This document shows positions 48,522-59,454 of a stretch of 64,000 nucleotides of DNA, one piece after another. The DNA comes from Trichostrongylus colubriformis. Its lineage: Eukaryota; Nematoda; Chromadorea; Rhabditida; Trichostrongylidae. Positions within the stretch are counted from its first letter, which is position 1. Every line of letters begins with the position of its first letter. The notes under the pieces were generated by a model, which was given only the letters and a program-made list of their open reading frames with translations, made no database searches and had not been told where the DNA came from. The position numbers were made by a program, and so were the translations under genes. Location: NCBI GenBank assembly GCA_963978905.1, contig OZ022261.1, positions 2,915,992-2,979,991 on the forward strand. Direction: 5' to 3'.

Positions 48522-49410
48522 GGTTGTAAGGAAAGTTCTGGCCGGTTTTTGAAATTTCAACTTCGAGAGATCATAACTCAGCTCAGAATGCATCTTTTCT
48601 CACAGAATGAGCACCATTAGATTCGCTACACTCTTGGCAACACTATGCATACCTACATATCTCAATTTGATAAAGGGCTGATAATTTATATTGCGCGGAA
48701 CGAAAAAAAGTCGACTCCAAATCGCCACTCTTTCTAAACACACTGCTACTGAAGGAGCTGGCCAGATGTTTTGAGAAGTGGGGCATAGTTAGCGCTAGAT
48801 CTGATGAACATGATAGACGAGTAAGGGCCTTACCCTGCAACTGCTTCAATTAGTGGAAGAGGATTTGTGAAAAATGCGTTTGCGCGTGACTGCCGTGAGG
48901 GGTCCCGCGGCACCCATTTTTTGGATTTTTCCAAATCAAGGCCACTTGAGGTGGTCAACTGATGTTGCTTGTTGAGGGCTAATACTTGTGGATATCCCCT
49001 GCAAATATGGACGCTCATCGCCTTCTGCCGTTTTAGTTAAAGCGATTTGATCAATTGAAAATCCAAGCAGCTCGTTCTCATTTCTGCACTTCTGAAACCA
49101 GAGACAATGTGTTCCATCCAGTGATTCACCCCTCCTCTTGCAGTATTTACATTTGTGGTCCTCTTCGCCAAGACTCGGCTAAACAAGAACGTGAAGTGAA
49201 GTCATCTTAAGAGTGCCATTTTTGCAGCACTTTGAAATTTCTTTAATAACTCGAAAACCTTGTGGCATTCCAAATAAAACATATATTCTGAAAGAGCAAC
49301 TTTTTGTCTATCTAACGAGCGCAATATGTCAGCTGATACCTGCTGACGCGCCCTGATATTTGAATTTATCTTGTGAACGCGAAAAAGCGGCCAGAACTTT
49401 CCTTACAACC
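48522..49410 (-). mobile_element. Internally deleted mariner, family 4 (889 bp), nested
   Basis: The inverted ends are GGTTGTAAGGAAAGTTCTGG, with the right end a perfect complement. TA flanks are at 48520-48521 and 49411-49412. On the minus strand around 48830-49018 a transposase scrap reads SSGLDLEKSKKWVPRDPSRQ, matching the mariner KWVPHDL region. The catalytic aspartates are not found. Confidence 0.85.
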
Positions 49411-49794
49411 TAATAGATGCAGGTCACTTGGAATACCTTGATTGTGCACATGCTCCATTGCATTTAATGGAGGCTGTAAGTTGTTCGTCTGTACAAGTTG
49501 AGCAGTGACTGTGTGCCCATGTCCACCACATTGTCTCGGTTTGGGTCAAAATCTCAATTTGGATAGTATTTTGTATCTGGGGCTAGTTGAGCCTCCTGAG
49601 CACGAATATCACACTAGTTTCGCAGGGAAACCCTTGGCACGCGTGCTAGGGGCGCCAAAGGGTCCAAACACTTCAACCACAGAAAGCTTGCAAATGAGGT
49701 CACTTTCGTGCACCAGCGACAAAAATTGCAGTCATTTTGCATGTGCGCAAATAGTATAGCGCTGGACAAAGAAAATTGATGAAATGCAAAAGCG

Positions 49795-49885
49795 AAAACG
49801 TCTAGGGGACTTGAACCACAAACAGCCCCTCAACCGTGCCAATGCCAGTCCACCTCCCTATCCACTCGGCCATCCAACCACTTCA
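49795..49885 (-). other. tRNA-like segment (class II, Ser/Leu-like), not a functional tRNA
   Basis: The minus strand has an A-box-like TGGCCGAGTGGATAGGG and a B-box-like GTGGTTCAAGTCCCC about 50 bases later, the layout of a long-variable-arm tRNA. The acceptor strands (GGTTGGA and AGACGTT) do not pair, and the T stem has two mismatches. It is best read as a tRNA relic or SINE head carried inside the inverted-repeat element. Confidence 0.45.
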
Positions 49886-50215
49886 AGAATCCTTGTCTGT
49901 GCGTCCCCTATCAGTTTTCTTTGCTTCCTTTAGCAGTTACGATAAGTGATTCTACATTTCTGAACCAGTTCGCAGTGGTTTTGGCGTAGATTTGAAGACA
50001 GTCTTCTGATATGCAGATACTGAACGCCGCAGCTGGAAAGCATTGCAACAAACTGATCAAAACTGCTTCATTCCAAGTAACATTTGTCACCCATTTTTTG
50101 ACCCCCCCAAAACCATTTAGCCGAATTTGAGACCGGTTTTTTGCTTCATGCATGTGACCCTATAAAATGCAAAAAACCGTTTTGAAAAAGCTCACCATGA
50201 CCTCATGGGCCTTCC

Positions 50216-51165
50216 ATGTAATTTACTCGCTTTCAAATGTATGCCAGTTTTGTCATTTGAAAATTCCCCCTTTCGTCACGTTCTCATACAAGCATTTTAT
50301 CGGGTAGCGTGTTCCTTTGCTGAGTAATCACGCAGAAAACGAGACGTTACGCGTTTTGCCCACCAGCCGAGATGCAATTGAAGATGTCTTCGTTTCTGAT
50401 GCGGTTCCACTATCGCCGCCACTTCTATCTTAGTTTGCATTTGCTTATGATAATGAACTCTTTGTGAGAGGACCAGAAAATGCAGATATCCATCTTCCTC
50501 CCGTCTCGCCAACCAAAACAATGAGAAACGCTTGCTATGATAACTGTATTTCTATTTAAAATTTATAACACCTTCGATTGTAAGCTTAATTTTATTGAGT
50601 CCTGAACACCGAATAGAAAAAATTTTCCAGTTGCTTCCTGTCAGCTCTCCGGAGTGAAGGTGCACGGGTGAAACACGCGAAAAGGCTGTTCTCCAAACTG
50701 AATGGTCTGACGTGGCTTTATGCAAATGCAACGTGTTCCGCCTAGGCGGATGCAAGGGTAGAGAGCCCTGCGGCGACAATGGGACAATGTTACTCAAACG
50801 CAATGATTGCCATTGCCCAAGCCCTGTGTGCATGTTTCAGAATTTCACCAATTTTAGACTTCTTCCCACAACCTGATAATAAAATTAGATGAGATTTTCG
50901 CACTTACACCTCTGAACATTTTCTTGAGAGAAAAGGTTTTTTTTGAAAATTTTGATGAAGCTACACTCGTCATTGTGCTCAGAGGGGAGTTGCAGAGGTA
51001 TTACTCGAGCTGTGCCCACAAAGCTATGGAATGGTGCACACGTGTCGTGACGGGAATTGCGCATGTGATGAAAAGACGAGTTCTGAGACCAAAGAAATGC
51101 ACATAGGATAACAAAAATTTCTGCTCCAGAGCTCCAGAAAAAAGGGATTCCGTTCCACCAACAGG
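50216..51165. other. Unassigned stretch
   Basis: At 50860 a string complementary to AGGTTGTGGGAAGAAGTC could be one end of a further mariner, but no partner end was found nearby. Frames at 50297-50521 and 50552-50833 (minus) have no motif. Confidence 0.35.
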
Positions 51166-51465
51166 GACTACCATAAAGGACTCATGAATATGGAGCCCCA
51201 TAGAGGATAAAAAAGTCTACTTCAAAAAAGGACCCATGGATATGTACTCCTATAAAGAATCATGGATATAGCGTCCCATAAAAGTCCCATGGATATTGAG
51301 TCCCATTGAAGAAAACAAAAAAATTCTGCTTCAAGGAAGGATTCATGGAAATGCACTTCCATGAAGGACCCACGGACATGGAGTCCCATGGAGTATAACA
51401 AAAAATTTTTGCTCCAAAAACAGAATTCTGCTCCATCACTAGGGACTCCCATGGAGACGGTAATG
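51166..51465. repeat. Degenerate minisatellite
   Basis: Variants of GGACCCATGGATATGGAGTCC recur at irregular 25-60-base intervals. Examples start near 51177, 51230, 51270, 51288, 51340, 51365 and 51446, with AAAAATTCTGCTCCA-type spacers in between. Units are diverged. No coding role is seen. Confidence 0.6.
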
Positions 51466-53208
51466 ACAGTCATCCCGTGGCAGCAGCAAGCCACTAACAG
51501 TACAAGTAACTGAGCGGCTCTCAAAGGGTCCCCCAGTAATATCTGGTTTGTACCATTTCAGGCTTGATAAAGGTGCTAGGCGCCGAAAGCCTGTCTGTAA
51601 GGCTCGAAATGCTTTTGCAATCTTTTTGCAACCAATTTTGTGGAAGCTTTTATGAGCCTTTCGGAATAAATTTTTCACACATTGTTTCCACACATTTAAA
51701 AAAATCAAAAACGGTCCCTTCCGAGTTACCGACAAGATTAAGAACGCTTTAGATTTAAATTAGATTTTATTCACTATATTTTTCAACATAAAACCGCTTA
51801 AATACTGTACAGAAAGCATCACATTTTATTGGAAGCTGGGATATTGTAACGTTAGACCTGTTAGTGTGAACAGCATAAATACTAATCGAGATTACTTTGT
51901 TATTCAGCTAGTTAGTGCAGACTGAGAAAAGTATTTCCAACGAAAGTGCAATGGAGGTGACTGAGAAAATTCGAAGGAAATGCAGAAGAGAGGTGACATA
52001 CTTAGAGGTGGCCTACATTGGACCGCAGAATAAGCAAATTTACGAATCACATTAGGTTATTTACAACGTGAGAAAGCACACAACATTGAGCAATGCTCCT
52101 TAAAGAGCTCGACGGAAGACATTTTATCTCAACCGGATGGATCAACACAGTTATGAACTAGACACCACATGAAGTACTGGAATACCTATCGTCAATTACT
52201 AGATGTCGTCAAGTCCTGTCAATACTTGAAAAAAGGTTTTCACAAAAACAAAAAACACAAGCATCACAGCATTCTGGCAAGATTTTTTCCTATAAATACT
52301 ACCAATTGGGCCTGCGAGGCTGCTATCCTCGTCATGGTATATGGATGAAGTTGCTTTGTGCTACAAAAAAACTATTCTTCTACAAAGCATTCGAAGAGGA
52401 CGTCCTGTAATGCAAGGTGATCAATAAATATGCAACACGGTTCCGGAGGTAGCGTTTCGTGACATTATTCCAAGAAATTCCACACAAACTTTCAAAACTC
52501 TCATACCACGATCAATTTCATCTATCTCACGCATATGCTTTCCTTCCGCTGCTTTTTTGAAGCTCTAACTGCTGCTCTTACATGTCTAGAATACGATTCT
52601 TTTACAGCCATCGTCTCTAAGGCATCGTATTCGCGACGTTCCAAAGGGCCCATCCTCTAAGTAAACCCATTTTAGCTAAGCGTTAGCTATGTACCTCGAG
52701 CATCATATTGCACTGGTGAGCTGTGGACTTCGCATGAGATAATCTGAACTGGGCTAACTCAGCGATGCAGTTTGGCAAAGATAGGACGAACAGTTTTAAT
52801 GGATCCACACATGCGGGTGAAATCATCCACTAGTGCCACACGCTAGCCCAAGTAAGCGGAGTTCTGCGACTATACCCCATGATCGTACAATCCACCATCC
52901 GCTTTTGACTCGCCCGCCATGGCTACAGGTGTACGTGGTAGGTGTTTGTATTATAAGTAGGAAGAGCTATTACAACGATAATGCGGCCTTAGACTGATAG
53001 TCTGGTTATGAAAGTTAGTGGTTCATATAATAGAAGGATAACAGACCACGATAGGCGGCCAACACTCCAGCCTGAACCAAGCAGAATTTGGCTACTGTGT
53101 GCAGCAAACAATCTATTTTATAGACGTCCTCAAAACCTTATGCGAGCACTTGAACATTGACGATTGCGGCTGTGGTCCTCGGTGAAATTTTTCCGCTAGT
53201 TACAGTCG
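51466..53208. other. AT-rich stretch, nothing recognised
   Basis: This is 1.7 kb of mostly AT-rich sequence with only very short frames after 51752, among the emptiest parts of the window. No repeat ends, tRNA boxes or exon-like segments were found. Confidence 0.45.
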
Positions 53209-53475
53209 TTAAAGGATCGTGCACGGAAAATGAATTTCTCTGTTGCTCTTATATTTATGTTGTATTTGCTCAATATGGGCCGCATGCAAAATTTCACGCG
53301 AAAAAGTGAGAATACGACTGAGATACACATCTCAAAGTGGTGGCCGAGGGAGGGAGGGGGGGGGGGGCCTCAGAGTAAATGCCCGCCCCATCGTTTGCCG
53401 CGGACTGAGACGAAGAGTGGGACTGTTTACGTATCTCGCATCCGAATCTTTCTGTTCCCGGCTCGGCTTTTGGCC
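53209..53475 (+). repeat. Single arm of the 18.8-kb foldback family
   Basis: TTAAAGGATCGTGCACGGAA, then TTATATTTATGTTGTATTTG and CATGCAAAATTTCACGCGAA parallel 18779-18870. The inner word GTGGGACTGTTTACGT parallels the spacer of that element on its other strand. The second arm is missing. A G-run of about 12 lies at 53355-53366. Confidence 0.75.
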
Positions 53476-53494
53476 TGCAACCGGAGGCGCATAA

Positions 53495-53725
53495 TTGTCC
53501 TTTCCGCAACTCTGTCGTTCTTCAGGCGAGTTCGCATCTGATAAATGGTATTTTCATGCAGCCACTTCCAAAGTGCTACTCTGTCGTTCTTCCCAGCGCC
53601 CTATTCATATGCTCCTTCAGGCATTGCGGCCACTCCCTTCTTCACATTTGAAGCGACAGAATTTCCGACCAGCACCGATAATGTTCTTCGGTGATCACCC
53701 TCTTCAGGACACGATCACTGTGTAG
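53495..53725 (+). CDS. Possible terminal exon, function unknown
   Basis: After an acceptor-like CGTTCTTCAG (53516-53525) an open frame of about 66 codons runs to TAG at 53723-53725. It has mixed, non-repetitive composition (GEFASDKWYFHAATSKVLLC ... MFFGDHPLQD). I do not recognise the family, and no upstream exon joins it convincingly. It may be chance. Confidence 0.2.
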   Translation: MSFPQLCRSSGEFASDKWYFHAATSKVLLCRSSQRPIHMLLQALRPLPSSHLKRQNFRPAPIMFFGDHPLQDTITV

Positions 53726-54204
53726 CTGTTCAAATACAAAAAACGAACAATATCAATATCAGCTAGAGTACATTCGACCTCGCTAAGCGAGAGAAAAGCA
53801 CAAGCGTTGGTGTTCGGAGCAACGTGAGCGGAACAGTGATGAGCAACTTTTTGCATTATTTACGGATCACCCCGTATACCATAAGGTGATAAACTTAATT
53901 TTGATCACTTGTATGTTGAAGTGATACATTGTTGAGGAAAAATCAAACAAATTAGCGATATTCTCATGATCGAACGATTCCGTTTCGAGATGACAAATAT
54001 ACATACAACACTTCCGCACCTTTTCAAAACTTCGAAATTGTGTAGCAACCATGCCGTGCTACGTCGATCTGAAACGCGGTAATCAGAAAACGCCGTGCTC
54101 AGTGAGTTCACTGTTAACTTCCCTTCCAAACTGTAAGGTGTTCCCAACATGATATGTTTGAAAATTATGTTTTTTCTATTGCAATCGTTTCCTATCGACA
54201 CGTA

Positions 54205-54625
54205 TCAAAAGCTACAGTCATCAGTTGTCGATTTTTGTGAGTCATTAGGCGGCAACGTCCCTTGTGAAATTTTACTCTTCTCTCAAAACATAAAGCTTTG
54301 TTTAGTTTTTTCTTAAAAAAAAGCGAATCACTCAAAACATGAGACCCGTGACAAGAATGTTGTTCTACGCAACAGCCGGATAAAAGGAGGTGACTGCAAC
54401 GCTAGGGTGCCCTACGCTCGCCGCGGTTGGATCCGCAATATCAAGGACAATATTCTCCAACAATATCGCGTCAGAACGACTCCCGGGTAATCAGTAATAT
54501 CTTTCCAGGATTCAATGAATATTCAACAGATTGCCTTTGCTCAAATTACTCTAAAAGTAACACCGCTGGCTACCCGAAGAGTATTTTGGCGAGCAACCTT
54601 TCTAAACGATATATTTGGTGCATCG
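54205..54625 (+). repeat. Dispersed repeat R3, copy 1
   Basis: AAAAGCTACAGTCATCAGTT, AAAGCTTTGTTTAGTTTTTT, CAAGGACAATATTCTCCAAC and TTGCCTTTGCTCAAATTACT occur in this order here, and again at 59455-59935 with small differences. No open frame is conserved. Confidence 0.75.
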
Positions 54626-54939
54626 GCAACCCTACGGACTCAGACTAACACCATGCCAGGGAAAGCAATATGTAAAATGAAAGAATTGGAGAAATCCCGG
54701 CTCTGATATCTTATTAACACCGCGAGTTCAGAGCCCACCGGGAGAGGTTGTCCTGCTCGTCAACAACTTTCTCAGGACAGCCTTCGTAACAAAAGATAAT
54801 CTCTTACGAATCACTCAACGTCTTGGTGCTCATCTCACGATATGTCAAGCTGGCAAACTTTCGCAATAAGCTCAAAAAGAATGGGAAAGGGAAGAAGACG
54901 GGAGAAAACATCGACCCAGAGGGCATCATAAGGAAACCT

Positions 54940-55535
54940 GAGAGACCATATGAAGAATCGAAAACATTATCGACGAGATCGATTTCGGGATAAGCAAGGC
55001 GAAAAAGCCCTCACAGAGGTAAATGTCGTCCTCCAACAAAGTCAGCTGAAGACGCAATCACGTCACCGAAATACGAAGACTCTTGTATGAAACCCGAAGA
55101 AGAAGTGGAAAACATTGAAATATTGGAAAGGCAATTCGAGCATCGCGATCACGATATGGCCAAGAAGGTTCACAAACGTTTATCAGCAAAAGCGTTCAGT
55201 TCAAGATATCGGTAAAGAACTCGATATTTGGAAAGTAGTTCACGTCTACTCCCTACTCGACGAATCAGAGAAAGCTCATCAGGCATCACTACCTTGGGTG
55301 AGATGCGCCTTCTGCTGAAGACAAGGCCTTCATTACTCCAATTCGTGCCCTGACTTTTCCGACGGCGACCAGCGATACGGTCTCATCCGACAAGATGGCA
55401 AGTGTGCCTACTGAAGGTGCAATCCTTAAGTAGAATGCCGTGAAAAGAGAAAGCCATGTTGGTATTGTGGGATATTAAAAGACACAATTTTGAAGTTCCT
55501 CATTCCAAGGGAAAGGACACTTTCGTGCATTATGC
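54940..55535 (+). pseudogene. BEL/Pao-type gag zinc-knuckle remnant
   Basis: In one + frame, 55304 onward reads CAFC, stop, then HYSNSCPDFSDGDQRYGLIR, QDGKCAY, stop, and KRKPCWYCG. This is the spacing of the cysteine-histidine knuckles of nematode BEL/Pao retrotransposon gag proteins (CxFC...HxxxxC...RxxCxxC...KPCxxC). At least three stop codons break the frame, one replacing the second cysteine of the KCAYC pair. The upstream charged frame at 55115-55318 may be more gag. The composite repeat at 55541 truncates it at its 3' side, and no protease, reverse transcriptase or LTR is present. Confidence 0.5.
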
Positions 55536-55540
55536 TCTAC

Positions 55541-58369
55541 CAGTCGGGTTGGCTGGCTGACGCCGGCCAACCCTCCTGGACTCGGATTGGCCGGCGAAGC
55601 CGGCCAATCCTCGTAGGGGCGGCTTCGCCGCCCCGGTAGGGTGGCTTTAGGGCTTTCTGCTTTGTAGCGAGGAGCGACTCTCGGCTCGCCGCTAGCGCGG
55701 CGAGCCGACTTTCGCATGCGCGCTTCGCGCGCATTGCAGCAGGAATAGGCCCTGTGTATAGGGAGCGCACATTGCAGCAGGGAACGGATAATATGCGGCT
55801 TGTATATATTGTGAGCAAACCTCCAACGATCATCGACTTTAGTTGAAACTAAGAGACACCACACCCATCTGTAACCCCTTCCCCACTGAAGGCAAAACCC
55901 CTTCAAAGAAAGGCAGGATTCGATCCGAACACAAAAGTAGATTTGAAGCACTTAGTAGTACCAAAGTAAGGAAGATGGATCGAAACGGTCAAAAAATCCA
56001 AGAAAGAAGACCCCCTTCCCATCGTTGATCAAGTGTGTAAGGCACAATCGCAGAGGGGCGGCCACGCTAAAAGGAGCGGCAGCAGTTGGAGGTGTCTCAT
56101 CGTGAGCGCTGAGGCGCTCCGTAGTAGTTGACTTTCGAGGATTAAAATTTTTGAGAGACGTGCATGTACCAGTTTTATAAGAAACATTGACCTTAACTGA
56201 TTGCCGAAAGATACACCTGATAATAACACACCACTCCCTAATGGTAACCGAGAACAAACAGTCACTTTGTGAGTGTAGTACCAATATTGCAATTATGGCC
56301 GGGCTAGGCTTAGAACTTATGTACTCTATACACAGGGGGTTGACGTGTACAGAGTACATAAGTTTGGTGGGTTGACTCCTACCCAATCCTAACCTGCCCG
56401 ACCTCCACACACTCGTACCCATTTTCGTCTGTCCCTATCCAGTTCTTACTCGCACGACCTGAGCAGTTCCATTCCTGACCTTCCCGATTTTCGGAACCCA
56501 AGCGAGGGTTTATAAACTTGAGCACCCATCGGTTCCGGCGCAGGTCCCGCCCGTAATGGACGGAGCTAGACTCAGGACTTATGTGCTCCGTACACATGGC
56601 CTCTACCCAATCGTAACCTGCCCGACTTCCACATGCCCGTACCTAACTTGCTTCTTGTGTGCTCCCAACACCTTGGTCAGTCTCTACCCAGTCCTCACAC
56701 GCACTACCTCAACATACCCATTCCCGACCTTCCCGATTTTCGGAACCCAGGCGAGGACTAAATTTGAGCACCCATCGTTTTCAGCGCAGGTCCCGCCCAT
56801 GGTGGGCGGAGCTAAGCTTGAAACTTATATGCTCCGTACACATGACCCCTACCCAATCCTAACCTGCCTGACCTCCACAGGCCCGTTCCTAATTTGCTTC
56901 TTGTGTGCTCCCTACATTTTGGTCTGTCCCTCCCCAGTCCTTACATGCGCGACTTCAACAGACCCTTTCCTAACTTGTCCGATTTTCAGCACTTGAGCGA
57001 AGACCTGAATTCCTTTATTCATTGATTTTGGCGCAAGCCCCCCCCCCATGGTGGGCGGAGCTAGGCTTAGAACTTATATGCTCCGTACACTTATGTTTTC
57101 CTCTACGCTATCCTAACTTGCCCTACCTCTACAGGCCCGTTCCTAATTTGCTTCTTGTGTGCTCCCTACATTTTGGTCTGTCCCTGTCCAGTCCTTACTC
57201 GCACGACTTCAACAACCCTTTCCTAACTTGTCCGATTTTCTGCACTTAAGCGAGGACCTAAATTCGTTTATTCATCGATATCGGCGCAAGCCCAGCCCAT
57301 GGTGGGCGGAGGTAGGCTTAGAACTTATGTGCTCCGTACACTTGTGTTTGCCCCTGCCCTATCCTAACTTGCCCTACCTCTGCAGGCCCGTTCCTAATTT
57401 GCTTCTTGTGTGCTCCCTACATTTTGGTCTGTCCCTGTCCAGTCCTTACTCGCACGACTTCAACAACCCTTTCCTAACTTGTCCGTTTTTTTGCACTTAA
57501 GCGAGGACCTAAATTCGTTTATTCATCGATTTCGGCGCAAGCCCAGCCCATGGTGGGCGGAGGTAGGCATAGAACTTATGTGCTCCGTACACTTGTGTTT
57601 GCCCCTGCGCTATCCTAACTTGCCCTACCTCTACAGGCCCGTTCTGCTCCTTGTGTGCTCCCTACAATTTGGTCAGTCTCTATCCACTCCTTACTCGCAC
57701 GACCTGAGCAGTCCCATTCCTGACCGTTCCGATTTTCGGAACCCAGGCGAGGACTTAAATTGGAGCACCCATCGGTTTCGGCGCAGGCCCCCCCCCCATG
57801 GTGGGCGGAGTTAGGCTTAGAACCTATGTGCTCCGTACACTTGGTCCCTACCCAATACTAACCTGCCCGACCTCCACAGCCCGTGCCTAATTTGCTTGTT
57901 GTGTGTTCCCTTTACTTTGGTCAGTCCCTCTCCAGTCCTTACATGCGCGACTTCAACAGACTCTTTCCTAACTTGGCCGATTTCCAACACCTGAGCGAGG
58001 ACCTAAATTCGTTTATTCATCGATTTCGGCCCAAGACCCGCCCATGGTGGGCGGAGCTAGGCTTAGTTCTTATATGCTCTGTACGCTTAGGTCAGCCCCT
58101 AACCACTCCTTACTCGCGCGACCCTCCAGGATACAGTTGAGATGAGGCCCTACCGAGTCTTAACTTGCCCGATCCCTACAGGCCCACTCTTGATTTAGCC
58201 AATTTTTTGAACCATTTCTGCGCAAGCCCCGCTCACGGTGGGCGGAGCTAGGCTTAGTCCTTAATGAGCTCCGCACACTTTGGTCAACCCCTACCCATTC
58301 CCAACTTGCCCGACCTCTCCACGTTGCAATTGAGTTGAGAGTAGATTATGTGACAAAAAACGGACACAT

Positions 58370-58407
<38 letters not shown>

Positions 58408-58420
58408 CATTCTGGTTTTA
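55541..58420 (+). repeat. Composite dispersed repeat, expanded copy
   Basis: Same architecture as 4544-5291: CAGTCGGGTTGGCTGGC and hairpin-rich GC block (GGCGGCTTCGCCGCC), a middle module with GGATTCGATCCGAACACAAA and AAACGGTCAAAAAATCC, and GTAACCGAGAACAAACAGTC. Here the GTGGGCGGAGCTAGGC module is present about ten times, so the copy is almost four times as long. The 3' side carries a (CA)n tract (about 58368-58402) and CATTCTGGTTTTA. Confidence 0.75.
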
Positions 58421-58690
58421 GCTTGCCTCTCATGTGCTCCGTACATTTTGGCTTACCCCAACCCATCCCTAACTTGCCCGACCTCTACAGGTCCATTCCT
58501 AGCCTGCCTGATTTTTGGAACCTGAGCGTGGACTTAAATTTGAACACCGGCAGTTTCTGCGCAAGCCCCGCTCAGAGTGGGCGGAGCTAGGCTTAATTCT
58601 TATGTGCTCTGTGCGCTTAGGTCAGCATCTACCCAATTCTAACATGCCCGACCTTTCCAGACAGCAGTTCAGTTGAGAGATCATATCAAT
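56240..58690 (+). repeat. Tandem array of about 250-bp units (satellite-like)
   Basis: The word GTGGGCGGAGCTAGGCTTAG or a variant recurs near 56556, 56801, 57049, 57300, 57551, 57799, 58045, 58236 and 58576. Spacing is 245-251 in the core and irregular at the edges. Each unit also carries TATGTGCTCCGTACACTT, CTAACTTGCCC.ACCTCTACA, TGCTTCTTGTGTGCTCCCTA and AAGCGAGGACCTAAATTCG. The most similar neighbours are those at 57049-57551. Long + frames crossing the array (up to 146 codons) are products of the repeat. Confidence 0.9.
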
Positions 58691-58769
58691 GAGATAGGGG
58701 TGTATGTGGTGCAGACAGGTTGTAAATGGTTGACGCTGCACTGTGGGAGTGACATAGGTACCCTCGGCG

Positions 58770-59345
58770 TATCCCTAGGTAATGCCTCCTTTCCTTACCG
58801 GCCCATCACAACACAGCTGCGTCGCCATTCGCCTTTCGAGGCTCCTTATCAGCCCTTATCAGTTGCTATCACATCCGTTCCCTCACCAATAATGTCCCCT
58901 TACCACCCCTACATTACCTTAAAAATTCAGGATCCCAGCTTTGCTGCGACGCGAGGTATGAATTTCCCGCCATTCGCCTTTCGGGGCTCCTTATCAGCCC
59001 TTATCAGTTGCTATCACTTCCGTTCCCTCACCATTAATGTCCCCTTTCCACCCCTATATTATCTTAAAAATTCAGGGTCCCAGCTTTGCTGCGACGCGAG
59101 ATATGATTTCCCGCCATTCGCCTTTCGGGGCTCCTTATCAGCCCTTATCAGTGCTATCACTTCCGTTCCCTCACCCATTGATGTCCCCTTAACACCCCTA
59201 CATTACCTTAAAAATTCAGGATCCCAGCTTTGCTGCGACGCGAGATATTATGCGGTGAGCGGACAGACAGACAGACACACACACACACACACACAGACAG
59301 ACAGACAGACAAACAAACACACCAAACTTCTGCTTTATATATAGA
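58770..59345 (+). repeat. Three-unit 144-bp tandem repeat with simple-sequence tail
   Basis: GCCATTCGCCTTTCG starts units near 58823, 58969 and 59113. Each has TCCTTATCAGCCCTTATCAG and CCCAGCTTTGCTGCGACGCG. The last unit runs into ACAGACAGACACACAC...CAGACAGACAAACAAACAC (59256-59318) and CTTCTGCTTTATATATAG, the terminus shared with the composite repeats. The 223-codon open frame across it is a repeat product. Confidence 0.85.
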
Positions 59346-59454
59346 GTATGATACCAAACTCGAAAGAAGAAACAAGTGATGCTGTCGAGGATGTCAGACA
59401 AGAGCTACTTGAAGCATCAAAACCAAACAATAGCAACTCCTCCGCCTCGGGAGT

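Larger units (their letters stand above)
47981..50215. mobile_element. 2.2-kb element with about 125-bp terminal inverted repeats
   Basis: GGAAGGC.CAT.AGGTCATGGTGAGC at 47981 is repeated inverted at 50215. The arms match for about 125 bp, including GCATTTTATAGGGTCACAT, GCAAAAAACCGGTCTCAAAT and GGCTAAATGGTTTTGGGG. A mariner (48522-49410) is nested inside, so the original was about 1.35 kb. I see no transposase and no clear target duplication. It also contains a tRNA-like segment at 49795-49885. Confidence 0.7.

Noticed and set aside
49795..49885. Functional tRNA-Ser or tRNA-Leu gene
   Set aside because: The A and B boxes are present, but the acceptor stem does not pair and the T stem has mismatches.
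56556..57814. Overlapping + strand frames of 113-146 codons (CSVHLCLPLPYPNLPYLCRP repeats)
   Set aside because: They arise from the 250-bp array, whose period and composition keep frames open. Spacing varies between 245 and 251 without respect to codon phase.
58673..59344. 223-codon + strand frame, the longest in the window
   Set aside because: It is a translation of a three-unit 144-bp repeat running into a CA/CAGA microsatellite. It has no start context and no family resemblance.
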